Assembly: GCA_015501595.1 (NCBI GenBank)
Contig: JADNRX010000542.1
Coordinates: forward strand, 1 to 34,482
DNA length: 34,482 nt
Direction: 5' to 3'
From: Hymenopellis radicata
Lineage: Eukaryota > Basidiomycota > Agaricomycetes > Agaricales > Physalacriaceae
In this document: piece by piece, positions 21,203 to 31,518 of the stretch
Layout: every line of letters begins with the position of its first letter
Position numbering within the stretch: the first letter of the stretch is position 1
Translations under genes and position numbers: made by a program
The notes under the pieces: generated by a model
What the model saw: the letters and a program-made list of their open reading frames with translations, nothing else
The model's database searches: none
Told to the model about the DNA's origin: nothing

Positions 21203-21304
21203 GATGATGGTGAGGACGAGGTGACTCAAGGGTGGGAAAAAATGCCGTATTCGGAAGGAGAACGGGGTTGCCGAATCTGTCCGACGTTTCCTCAGTTTAC
21301 TATC
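21203..21304. promoter_or_regulatory. Shared divergent promoter of eIF2 beta and ATP synthase gamma
   Basis: Only 102 bp separate the two start codons, so the 5' leaders and core promoters of both genes must lie within this interval or overlap into the genes. It holds no clear TATA box. Both genes are constitutively needed, which fits a small bidirectional promoter. Confidence 0.7.
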
Positions 21305-22367
21305 ATGTTCGCCCGTCAGTCGCTCTCTCGGGTCGCCGCCCAAACGTCGTCGGCGCTGGCAGCGTCTCGCGGCGGTGCCAGGAATATGGCCACCCTCCGT
21401 GAAATTGAGCTGCGTCTCAAGTCGGTCCGCAACATTCAGAAAATTACCGGTGTATGCCCTCCCGCTCTGCCAGGAAAATTGGATTTATTTACGATTTCTG
21501 CAGACTATGAAAATGATTGCATCCGCTGGCCTGGCTAAGGCTCAGCGTGCCATGGTGGCAGCCAAGCAGTACGGTGACGCCAACGCGGGTACGGAAAATA
21601 CCAGTTGCAGCTTTGGCGAAATACTGACATTTCGCTTCAAGAGGTCTTTGCCACTTCTGACGAGGTGTCGGAGGGCAAGAAACTCTTCGTCGTCATATCC
21701 TCTGACAAGGGTCTCTGCGGTGGTATTCACTCCTCGGTCACCAAAGCCACTCGGCGCGCATTCACTGGCGTCGAATCCCCACTTGGTTCCACCGTCATAG
21801 AGGAGGACACCCCCATCATGATCATCGGTGACAAGGCCAAGGCCCAACTCGCCCGTGTGCACGCAAAGAACATGCGCCTCACCTTCAACCAAATTGGTCG
21901 TGACGTCCCCTCATTTGCCGACGCTGCAAGCGTCGCCGACCTCATCATCACCAGCGGTGTCGAGTACGACTCGGTGGTCATCGTCTACAACAAGTTCATG
22001 TCCGCTATTTCCTATGAACCTCGTGCACTCGAGATCAAGGGAGAGAAGGCTCTGGCTGCTAGTGAAAACTTCAAGGTGTACGAGATGGAGGATGACTTCA
22101 CCAGAGACCTCGCCCAATTCTCCCTCGCTAACGCCATCTACTCTGCACTCGTTGAAGGTCATGCATCTGAAATCTCTGCCCGTCGGAACGCCATGGACAA
22201 CGCGTCCAAGAACGCGACAGACATGATTGGTTCACTCCAGATGCAGTACAACCGTGGTCGCCAAGCCGCTATCACCAATGAGTTGGTCGACATTATTACC
22301 GGTACGTGTTTGATGCTTCTATTGGATAGCTATGGCTCACTTGTTTTCAGGTGCTAGTGCTCTGTGA
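21305..22367 (+). CDS. ATP3: Mitochondrial ATP synthase F1 gamma subunit, 302 aa
   Basis: The rotating central stalk of F1Fo ATP synthase in the mitochondrial matrix. Exons 21305-21451, 21504-21588, 21642-22301 and 22351-22367 join in phase (introns 49-53 nt), giving 302 residues. The N-terminus (MFARQSLSRVAAQTSSALAA) is a basic, Ser/Ala-rich mitochondrial presequence. The mature part opens ATLREIELRLKSVRNIQKIT, continues TMKMIASAGLAKAQRAM, and has the conserved SSDKGLCGGIHSS. It closes with ARRNAMDNASKNA and QAAITNELVDIITGASAL, the long C-terminal helix that turns inside the alpha/beta ring. The last exon encodes only the final five residues. The gene is complete, with no defect seen. It is divergent from eIF2 beta. 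Confidence 0.96.
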
Positions 22368-22690
22368 GCGTCTGCGAAGTAGTGATGGTATGTCTACTTC
22401 TTCAATATTCAAGAACGAACATTTACGAAATGATGCAGTGTCGTACTTAGACTTACTAATGGCTGAAAATCGAATCTTGTCGGACATATTTGATTCTGCT
22501 CCAAGAAACACTTCGGGAAGAATGTCAGGAGTGTCCAATGACCAACCTTTCCATCTCAGTGCGCGCTATCGCATTTGTCTACACCCCCTCCGTGGTCATC
22601 TTTGTTCCCATTGTAAGCCCTGAATCTACAAGCCCACTCGCGACCTGCATCCAAGACGTTGTCTGTCTCGAAGAGGCACTTAAAGCCTGA
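22368..22690. other. 3' flank of ATP synthase gamma gene
   Basis: No gene supported. The small open frames on both strands show no motif. Probably 3' UTR and intergenic sequence. Confidence 0.4.
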
Positions 22691-23101
22691 TTAGGGCTCA
22701 GGTGCACCAGAGCCGTTGGGATAAACGATACGGTACTGATTGGAGAACCTACAGTGAAACCTGTAACCCCACCGCCGACAACCACGATGCGCTTCTTGGG
22801 TACGTTGGGGTTCTCCGGAGCAGGTCGTCCGTGGTGGAGTAGCAGTTCGAAGAGTCAAGAACAAGTTGGGTGCGGTGGCGACGGACATTGTAGGCGATAG
22901 AACAAGTGCTGAAAGAGCGCCGTGGGCGTTGTGCACGAACTTCGCGTCCTGAGAAGCTCCACCAATTGGCCATTTGCTGACTTGTTTTGGAAATTCAGGA
23001 TACATAACGGAGCGACAAACTCGCTGGAGTGACGCGGCGGAGAGGCCACCGTCTTTGAGCGTTGTTCTAAGCTTTCTATGGCCATTGTTTGGTGAGTGCA
23101 T
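22691..23101 (-). pseudogene. Fragment of a possible flavin/NAD-binding oxidoreductase
   Basis: On the minus strand around 22750-22835 one frame reads PENPNVPKKRIVVVGGGVTG. This is a basic stretch followed by a beta strand and a GxGxxG dinucleotide-binding loop, as at the start of FAD- or NAD(P)-dependent oxidoreductases. Upstream frames (to the ATG at about 23101 or 23085) look like an organelle-targeting leader but do not join it cleanly. Downstream of the loop the frame runs into sequence without the rest of the domain. It therefore looks truncated: a remnant, or a gene whose exons I could not resolve. Confidence 0.35.
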
Positions 23102-23298
23102 CGCGCCCCAGTGAGATCAAAAGAGGATCAAAAGTCATTCTGCATTGTTTTGATATCCAAATCAGGCTATCAGCTGAGTTGTCGGCGCTTGACGCAAACT
23201 TCTATTCCCGCTTTTTTGGCACCACATGCTCATGAGCGCATTTGATGCCGGATACATTTAAGAGGAACTAAAGCCTCCCAGCTCCTTTGAACGTTGCC

Positions 23299-25757
23299 AT
23301 GTTCTCGTCGTCACTCTATATCATCGTCGCTCTTTCATTTCTTTTCCCAATCGCTCAGGCTCAATGCCCCGACGCCTCGGGTGCGGACTATGACTATATA
23401 GTTGTCGGGTCGGGTACTTATGCGCGTATGATTTCTGAAATGACGTCGCGCTGATCGTCTCCTGAACAAGGTGCTGGCGGTGGGCCTGTTGCGGCTCGTT
23501 TAGCTGAAGCTGGATTTTCCGGTGTGTCTCTGCAGCATTCGCGTGTAGTACCAAGTCTCACTTGTTTCAACAGTCCTCGTGGTCGACGCGGGGCACGACA
23601 TCAATAGCATAAATACAACTATTCCTCTCTATTTTGTACGTTCCGTCGAAGGTGTGTGGTTGGCATCCTTCCTTCCTTGCCCGAGTCACAATAAACATAT
23701 GTGCAGATGAAGCTCTTGAATTGGCTTATACCCTCAATGAATATCCTGCAGACTTTGAGTTCCAGAAAAGCTCGTGGTATCCTCGAGCACGCGGCCTTGG
23801 AGGTTCTACCGTGAGTGACTCGTCCTTCGCTTTCACGCCATCAATTCAATTTGGAGCAGATACACAACGCGATGATCAACATTATCGCGGAGACGCGCTC
23901 CGACTTTGATGGCCTCGCGTCCATGTTCAACGATTCGACGTGGTCGAGAGACAACATGCAGAACTACTTCAAGAAGATTGAACGACACGTCTATCCTGTC
24001 CTCAACAATGACCACGGCACCGACGGCTGGCTTACGACAAATCTGAACCCAGTCCTCGCCGTGTTGAACCCGATGTTTTTAGGTATTGACATGGCCTCCG
24101 ATTCCTCTAAAGCCTATCTTAGTCTAATGACTTTTCACAAGATCTGCAAATCGTCGACTTCATCGCTTCGATCACGCTCTCTGGTCTTCCTGTTCTCGAC
24201 CTCAACAGCATAGCCGGGGACGACGCTGTTGGTGTGACTATGCCTAGTTTCACTATCACGGAAAACTACACCCGGTCTTCCGTCCGCGATCGCTTGGTCA
24301 ATGTCGAAGAGACCAGCGGCCGTTTGACGTTCACACTCGACACACTGGTGACGAAAGTTCTGACGTGCAACGACAGTGAGTCCGGTTCGGTGAAGGCTTA
24401 TGGCGTGGAAATAGCCCCCGGCGCGGCTCTTCCTGTCGCCGGAAATTTTCACGGAAAGCAAGACCTGAATACGACTGTCGTCACGGCGAAGAAGGAGGTT
24501 ATTGTTAGTGCTGGGGCGTTCCAGAGTCCTCAACTGGTATGCTCTCCATCAGTCCAAAGTCGATTCGAAGCTAATGTCGTCGTCACAAGCTCATGGTAAT
24601 GTGCTACATACCTCTTCCCCGTTTCTCGTGATCTAATCGTCGTAGCTTTCTGGAATTGGGGATCGAGAACACCTGCAGCAGTTCGGAATAGAGTCGGTGG
24701 TACATCTTCCAGGTGTTGGAATGAATATGCAAGGTGAGAGGTCTGTCTTGTGTACTACCGTGTTGCCTATTCAGCAGATCATGACGAGATCAGCGTTATC
24801 TGGCGAATGAGGCAGAACTATTCGATATTCGATGGATGTGTTCTACTTCCGGACCCAGAACAGGATCCATGTCTTGCTTATTACCAGGAGGGCCATCAGA
24901 ACCTATACTCGTTCGGAGGCGCTATCTCCTCTGTGACGTCCAAGTCTCGTCCCGAGTACACTGAACCTGATATGCTGACATACTGGGAGCCTGCACATTT
25001 CCAAGGATTCGTCAGAGGTATTCCTGTCCATTTCTGTGCCCCAAAAAAGTCAACGCTAAGACCTTCAGGCTTCTCGCAGGCCCTCGTCGACAATCCCAAC
25101 ACGGTCACGGCCGTGCATTTAAAGGCCCATCCCTCATCGAAGGGTACAGTCCGCCTGACTGGCTCGCATCCTCAAGATCTCCTTGATATCCAGAAGAATC
25201 ATTTCCAGGGCGAGGACGGGCTGAGGGACGTCGAGGACTTGCGGAATGCGATCAAGCATTCGCGGGAGGTGATGAAGACGTTGCCTGTGGCGCTACATGT
25301 TGTTGAGGAGATATTCCCCGGAGACGATGCGCAAAGTGATGAAGCCATTGACGCGCATATCTACAATAACATTTTCGGTTAGCGACGGTGATTTTTGCAG
25401 CGAAGCGTACTGATGAGTTCACGTATGATAGGACATCACATTTGTTGCACGAACGCGATGGGCACGGATGATGGTACGCGCTTCGTCGCCCGATCATGAT
25501 ACATGTTAGTTAATCTGGACGTGTGTAGACGAATACGCCGTTCTTGATGGCGATTTCCGAGTGCGGGGTGTACAAAACTTGCGGGTGGTCGATGCCAGCT
25601 CGTGGCCCATCGTTCCAGGATACTTTGTTACCACACCTTTCTATATGGTTTGTCTTCGGTGGTTATCTCTTCGTTTCAGTGACGCTCACGATGTGGTTTG
25701 TAGGCTTCGGAGAAGGCCACAGACGTGATCATAGCAGCTGGAAAGTCGGATAACTAG
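23299..25757 (+). CDS. Secreted GMC oxidoreductase (flavoenzyme), 607 aa
   Basis: Oxidises an alcohol or sugar with bound FAD; substrate unknown. Thirteen exons join in phase: 23299-23413, 23471-23521, 23574-23651, 23707-23810, 23860-24082, 24142-24536, 24590-24595, 24646-24733, 24778-25017, 25069-25377, 25432-25473, 25529-25647, 25704-25757. The signal peptide MFSSSLYIIVALSFLFPIAQA is followed by the FAD motif GSGAGGG (residues 37-43), PRARGLGGST (first GMC signature) and SAGAFQSPQLLMLSGIG (second signature, spanning a 6-nt exon). The C-terminal active-site region has GHH (537-539), VVDASSWPIVPGYF and TTPFYM. Length is normal for the family. It resembles cellobiose-dehydrogenase-flavodomain-like fungal GMC proteins by inference. 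The gene is intact. One 51-nt intron (25018-25068) has no stop, so retaining it would add 17 residues. Confidence 0.93.
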
Positions 25758-25911
25758 TACGTTACTATACCAGTCTTCAAGCTTCAAGCTTTAAGGGCGG
25801 TTCTTCGACTTCCGTATTGCCAAGACTCTGAATCAAGTTGTGTGAGTTCGGTGAGAATGTCAGCAAGATGACAAGTCAAAACCGATACATGTGCAATCAT
25901 GGGTATGTCAT

Positions 25912-25985
25912 GGGTCGATGGCGTAGTTGGTTATCGCATCTGTCTAACACACAGAAGGTCCTCAGTTCGAGCCTGGGTCGACTCA
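25912..25985 (+). tRNA. tRNA-Val (anticodon AAC), no intron
   Basis: A full cloverleaf folds. The 7-bp acceptor stem is GGGTCGA with TCGACTC (one G-U). The D stem is GCG/CGC with loop TAGTTGGTTAT. The anticodon stem is TCTGT/ACAGA with loop CTAACAC (anticodon AAC), the variable loop is AGGTC, and the T stem is CTCAG/CTGGG with loop TTCGAGC. The discriminator base is A at 25985. The internal promoter boxes are also present: A box TGGCGTAGTTGG and B box AGTTCGAGCCT. CCA is not encoded, as expected for a nuclear gene. Confidence 0.93.
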
Positions 25986-26004
25986 TAGAGTCCTACATCG
26001 TAGA

Positions 26005-26018
26005 TTTTTTCTTTTTTT
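26005..26018 (+). terminator. RNA polymerase III terminator
   Basis: A run of six T, one C, then seven T starts 20 bp after the tRNA end, the standard stop signal for RNA polymerase III. Confidence 0.8.
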
Positions 26019-26809
26019 GGGGACCGGGACCGGGGTAGGGTGCCCAGTGCCAGGACCCAGGTGGCGCAGTAAAGTTTAAACCTCCCGGGGTGTTAATTGA
26101 TACCGACCCTAGTTTTAAAACTGTTACTAACGGTTTCGATACCGGCACGTGTTACAGACCACGTGATGTGGCGCAGTGGTGCGCCGCCCTGTTCCCAGGT
26201 GAAGTTGTCGCAACGAGGTGCTAAGAGACGACGTTGAGGGAGAGTATGGAGACCCAAGCGGGTCAGGAAAGTCAGTGAGGACCTCCCTAACTGACAGTTT
26301 GAAAAATGTGATGTGACGCCGTGGCCCGCTGCCTGGAGTCCAGATGTACCTTCTTGGTGGAGGTGCTGATACTTAACCCACTTATTAACCAGTTAAATGG
26401 ATAATATTCGAGGTATCCTGCACAACCTTAATGTCTTTAGGGCTGCGCACTGATGCTGTGTAGGCTCTAAAGCACGATTTCCCGAATCCCCACTGTCCCC
26501 GCGGACACCAACTAGTCTGGAACCAGTTTTGTATGCCACATTTTCTCCTACCATCTCCAAATGCCCCTAAAATTACATCTTCTCGAAGCTGCCACTTTTA
26601 CGATGAGGATACTTGAAGTTGTGTGATATTGTCAACAGGCAAGGTCAATCTTGAATGCAAACTATCAAGGGAGGGTAGTCCGCAGACTGCAGCCGCAACA
26701 ACTAGAATGGAATTAAGATAACATGAAAATTTTAGGTAATGAATGTCAGATAGAAGGAACGACATTAGACTACGAATGTGAATGGGGGATGAGCCAGTAG
26801 ATCCACCTT
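26019..26809. other. Intergenic, no gene
   Basis: No believable exon. The word GTGGCGCAGT occurs twice (about 26063 and 26169) and CACGTG-type words once or twice; no inverted ends or target duplication were found. It includes the 3' flanks of the tRNA and of the P450 gene. Confidence 0.4.
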
Positions 26810-28926
26810 CTAATGCACAATTGAGACGTGTAGTGGTAGCTGGCCCGCTTTCCCATCGACAAATGGATTGAGTGCGGGTGCGAACCTCTTTTCAACAACC
26901 ACGCCTGTGTCCTTGAACTCGAATGATTTGATTAGAACCGATAAGATGATTTTCAGCTCCATGACAGCTAACGAGAGTTAGACAACAAGACTCCGTCATA
27001 CATAACGACGAACCAAGACGCCATCCAATACAGTTGCGTGGTCCATCTGCAAAAGTGGTCACATTTGCGAATGGACCATGGGGGAGCCCGGCGGAGGGCA
27101 AACCGCCAGGAACGAGCCATCTCTCAGGGTTGAATTCAGCTGCGTCGGGGCCCCAGGTTGCGGGGTTAACGTTCAACACAGTGAATGGAATGACGAAGCG
27201 CTACTCCCAAGTCAGAATATGCATGAAGGATAACAGTCTGCCTTCGCTTACCTGCCCAGCTTTCACGTGGAAGCTTTGCGCCAATTTACCATCGAGCATC
27301 TTGATGGGCGTCTGCAACGGGATAACATCGTCGCGTGTCACAACACGTTCTGTGTCGTGAGGTATGGGAAATAGTCGTAGTCTAACGGACCGTCAGGGCG
27401 AAGTGAAATGTGAGATCGCTCCGGGAATTACTCACCCTTCGCGAGTCACAGCATCAAGGTAAGGGAGTTTGTCCAATACAGTATAGTCGCCTAAGCTGAT
27501 ATGCTGAAGTTCTGCCCGAAGAGCAGCCTGCGCATCAAGATCCTTAGAGAGAGCGTAAAGGGTAAACACCAGGACGTTCGAAGTCGTTTCGTGGCCAGCG
27601 ATTCTAAAGTTCGCGTTAGATATGCCAGACATAGCTACGCGTCGCTCAGTTTTACATACAAGAATGTGACGATCTGCAGACCTATCAGTCATTGTGTACG
27701 TATGTAGAAGAGGAAGAACACCTACGTTGTCGAGTAATTCTTGATGACTGAGACTTGAATCTTTGACAAGGAGAGAGAATAAATCTGTACCCGCGCGGTT
27801 GACCTCGTTTTGTTCTAAAAGCTTCTTGCCGATGTTCTGAACCGTTCTTTTGGCGACGGAGTCTTGTTGGAGTGCAGGAATAGGGAGGGACGAAACCCAA
27901 GGGAAAATACTGAGAATTAACGGTGGGAGAAAGCCGTAAGCGAATGTCGAAAACTGTTGTACATCTGAGAGCCAGGACTCGGTAATGGTGATAGACTCGG
28001 GCTGTCATAAGCATAAGCCTGGCCGAAGCCAATGCTCGCAATAGCTTCAAACCTAGGTGTAGAGGTGCAAGATAAGTTATTGACTCTTATGAGATGAGAC
28101 AACGTACGTGCAAGCCTCAAGGTACATTGGCATATTGAGGACAGCTGAGTTGCTCCCGCTGCGCTCAATATCGGAGGCAATTCTTTGGACACACTGGGAA
28201 ACGGTAAGCGCATACCAATGAAGTCAATTGGATTATGGTACTTTGTCGACACACTTCCAGACATCATCGGACATGTTTCTGACGGCTCCAGCGCTACGAT
28301 TGTGTTAAGCCTTTCTATTGTGGTCTAACGGATTTTAAAACTCACCGAAAGGCGTGCGCGACGACCTTACGCAAGTGCTTATGTTCATCACCCTCGGCCC
28401 AAACGATCCCTCTGCCAAGTAGCTTCTCAATGATTGGGAGAAAAGCAGGGTCCTTGACTGTAAAGAATTTCAGAGACCGAACGAACATAGTTCACAAAAC
28501 TCACCATAGTTGTAAGCATCTTGGAAGATATGACGAGCGGCCAGGTTATCCGCTATTACGACCTGGAGAAACACGCGTTTCGTAACAGCTTCGGAGACCA
28601 ACGGCAAAACGGCGTTACGTACGATATCAGGTCGAAAGAGAGCAGCTTTTATCCTGTACACCGGTGCAATGTTGAGGGTCCATCGCAAGTATTCAGCGAC
28701 GACTTCGCCTTTGAAGACTCGTAGCTGATGTCCCCAGAGAAAACTGGCTTCCGACCGAGGCTGCCAAAAATGAATATCACGGGAGGCGAAGGGAAGAATA
28801 GATTCTCACCGCCGTCGGGAGACAACGCGTAGGCAGGCGCAAGCGACTTGTTAGAACCGAAAGGAACCAGATTAAAACGATAGCGAGGAGTGCGGTCCAT
28901 TCATAGGAAAAGGGTTTCGAATCCAT
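26810..28926 (-). CDS. Cytochrome P450 monooxygenase, 504 aa
   Basis: A membrane-bound heme-thiolate monooxygenase of the ER; substrate unknown. Thirteen exons join in phase: 28926-28810, 28760-28623, 28562-28505, 28457-28346, 28293-28242, 28193-28108, 28052-27997, 27964-27726, 27673-27660, 27603-27436, 27381-27252, 27200-27014, 26967-26810. The total is 504 residues, normal for the family. An N-terminal anchor (ALLAIV LIWFLSVLT) is followed by a hinge with LRLPTR. The I-helix is LIAGHETTSN (around 291), the K-helix EGLR (ExxR), and the PERF-type motif FNPERWL. The heme loop is FADGPRNCIG with Cys447. Two odd points: exon 9 is only 14 nt, and the intron at 27965-27996 would be 32 nt. Without that intron a 1-base shift would break the frame. 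The clan cannot be fixed by eye. Confidence 0.92.
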
Positions 28927-29927
28927 TTGCGGGTGGACGATCCGTCAACGAGTGAGAGGGAAAACGAAAGAAATATCGTCTTATAACCGCCGTAGCCTGC
29001 TGGTTGCGGAATATCGGAAACGCAGGAGCTTAACATGAGGACCTTGAGAGGGCTGAGAAGGTCAGTGTGAGAAAATTGAGGCCTACTCCCGGTTAATTGA
29101 AGATCTACGGAGTGGCATGGACAGCGGGAGTGATCCATACACCACTGGTTAAGATTGGATGGGGCATGCACCCGCCAAGAGAGAGCGTTCCACTGTAGGG
29201 TATATTACGGCCACTCCGCGAGCGTCTGAGCGTAACATGGAGGCGCGTACTACCACGACGTCCGCCGTGATTGCCTCATTGGTCCGATCAATTTAAATGA
29301 TCGCTGGATGTGATGGGCATCGGACTTTTCCTTTGACGAAAACGCGGCGAGAACAAGAGACAAGAGAATCGGGCTGAGAACACTAGTCCACCTCTCTGAC
29401 CAGGAGCGATGTGACGCCCACAGGAGGGTACATGGTAGATGTCAAAGGCTAACCACACGATCGACGATTGTAGAGGAACCCTAACCCTAAAATGCTTCAA
29501 TAAATTTAGACTCTTCTCCCCTCGGAGCCGTTGCCCTAACCTCCGAGTCTCACAGCCATATTGCAGCCATAGAGGCATTTCCGATGAGATGCTAAAGGCA
29601 CGACAGCTTGTCGGTCTTGGTCTTCAATAAAGCAGTGCGTTATGTCTAAGAGTCCCTTCCCCCAGCGCCATGTCTTCCTTCTCCTTCCCGACCCTAACTC
29701 GGATTCAACTCGTCTATCGCACAACGGGTCTCTGTGCAATGTGTGTGATTCCAACTACCGCTATAAATTAAGTATAGAAACTCTGGTCACGCTACGAGAA
29801 CACTGCTTTTCAGCACCGTCTTAAATACAGGATACATAGTAGGTATTGGACAGTAGACCTTGGAATGCTCGCTCCCGGGCCCTAGATTGATATTTGAGAT
29901 GTAATAGAATAGCACTCTTTCATGCAC
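28927..29927. other. Intergenic, no gene
   Basis: About 1 kb between the P450 start and the 3' end of the seven-helix gene. The small open frames have no protein-like features. It must include the P450 promoter. A GAACCCTAACCCTAAAA string near 29477 resembles a telomere repeat but has only two units. Confidence 0.4.
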
Positions 29928-31209
29928 TCATTTGGCTTCTCCTATAATACCACTGGTGGCGTAGCTGGACATCTCCCAGCTTCGTGCCTTGTCCGACGTC
30001 GCGTGAACGCTATCAGGCCGACCGATGCTGTTGCCCGACTGTAGAGAGATGCGCGGTGCCACAATCATGCGAGAGCTTCGCGCCTTTGCCGGTGCATTAC
30101 GAGAGACCGAAACGATGATCAAGTTGAACGTTATCCCGATTATTTGCACGATCTAGAAATTGAGTCCATCACCGAAGCGTGCGGGTGGAGGAAACAACTC
30201 ACCGTGTCCTGCATCAAGGAAGACGCGTTATTTGATGAGACATACATGCCGAAGAAGATGAGAGTTGTCAGGGTGTACAACAGTCCGGATTCAATCATCA
30301 TCACCTTGACTCTCAGGAGAGTGCCGGGATGGCGATCCAAGGCTGCATCTGCCACGGCGGAGTGAATCTCGTGAAGACGGTAGACGATCATGGCTGGATA
30401 AATGCGTTAGCCTACACATTCACAAGACGAAGCCACAGCGTACACGTAGTGAGAACATTGGTCGACAAGGTCAACGACAGCATACTCATCAGGTACGGCG
30501 TCAATTGCGAATCGACGTCCTCCTTGGGGTCGAGATGCGCTTGAGTATAGACAGTCATCACGCCGCATACTAACCCACTTCGTCAGTGTGAGGGGTATCA
30601 TGCGTAAAAAGTCGGACCTGTCTCCGCGATCAAGAACAACGTAGGAAAGAATATAACCACTGCCTTACGCCCATGGATCACCCAGCACCTGTAAATCTAA
30701 CCAAGTCGTGTGAGCCAGGCGCAGATCGGGATCGGGGCCGCGGACGTACAAGTATGCAATCGCCCATGAATGTCTGTCCGACGTAGTCTGCTCTTTTTAT
30801 GATCGCAATAGTGCTTCCCATATTGTTGAACCAGTCCGAGGGATCCCCGCGGTAGTAGATAAACCCCTCAAGATTCAGTCGAACGCTGAGGGAGGCGTTC
30901 AGAGTCGCGAATACGAGGAGCGTGATCGTGGCAAGGATCATGGGCCAATTTAGAAGATGCGTCCGCTTGAAATAGCCCTCATGCCAGACGAGCGTCTTCA
31001 TGCAGAGTAGAAACGAAATGAGAAAGATCCCTGGTACTGTGCATAAGCAAGAGAAAGAGATTTCGTTCATAACCCGAAACGCACTTGAAGGCCATCAGTC
31101 CCGTACGACTTGCCAGAGTTTGCTGAAATGGCACGCACCCGTACAACACGTTTTCCGTGAACATCCCAACGACCTGCGCCTCCGCGGCACTGAATCCTGC
31201 ACTCGACAT
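29928..31209 (-). CDS. Seven-transmembrane fungal membrane protein, about 323 aa
   Basis: A receptor-like multi-helix membrane protein of a type greatly expanded in mushroom-forming fungi (akin to the DUF6533/DUF6534 groups, from memory). Exons are 31209-31139, 31030-30750, 30696-30618, 30569-30444, 30393-30203 and 30152-29928. The N-terminus MSSAGFSAAEAQVVGMFTEN leads into helices GIFLISFLLCMKTLVW and LATITLLVFATLNASLSV. The diagnostic-looking YVGQTFMGDCILIYRCWVI follows, then VVIFFPTLFLIAETV, PYLMSMLSLTLSTNVL, MIESGLLYTLTTLIFFGMYV and IVQIIGITFNLIIVSV. The tail is Arg/Ser-rich and cytoplasmic. All joins are in phase except exon 1 to exon 2, which has one base too many at a GGG run (31138-31140). 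That is either a sequence error or an unseen small exon in the 108-nt gap. Ligand and function are unknown. Confidence 0.75.
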
Positions 31210-31518
31210 CGTGTCAACTGGTTAAAACTGGGAAGAAACGCCACGGCGAGAGCCATTCAAAAAGCTGATGGACCATCATCATTGAAATACACGCTAGGTA
31301 CGATTCGGACGGAGGGCGCTTGTTTTTACCCCCACAAACAGTGTAATCATCAAAAAATCGCGACGAACGTTCGTCTGTAAAGATAGTCACGTTCCCCGAT
31401 TGGAAAATGTGCGCAGTCTGCTTGTTGTACGTAGTGCATCCGCCACATGACGCTGACTGGGAAAGCAAAAGTATTCAGTTGATACTTCTACACTGTCGTA
31501 CACACATCAAAAGCCCGA
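31210..31518. other. Short intergenic gap
   Basis: About 300 bp between the start of the seven-helix gene and the stop of the Zn2Cys6 factor. No gene is seen. It should hold the promoter of the first and the 3' UTR of the second. Confidence 0.5.

Noticed and set aside
25018..25068. Continuous open frame across this segment of the GMC gene, suggesting no intron.
   Set aside because: The segment has GT...CAG ends, is 51 nt long, and interrupts the conserved FVRG-FSQALVDNPN region; treated as a stop-free intron.
29474..29494. Telomere-like CCCTAA repeats.
   Set aside because: Only two full units, easily due to chance; not a telomere or a clear internal telomeric tract.
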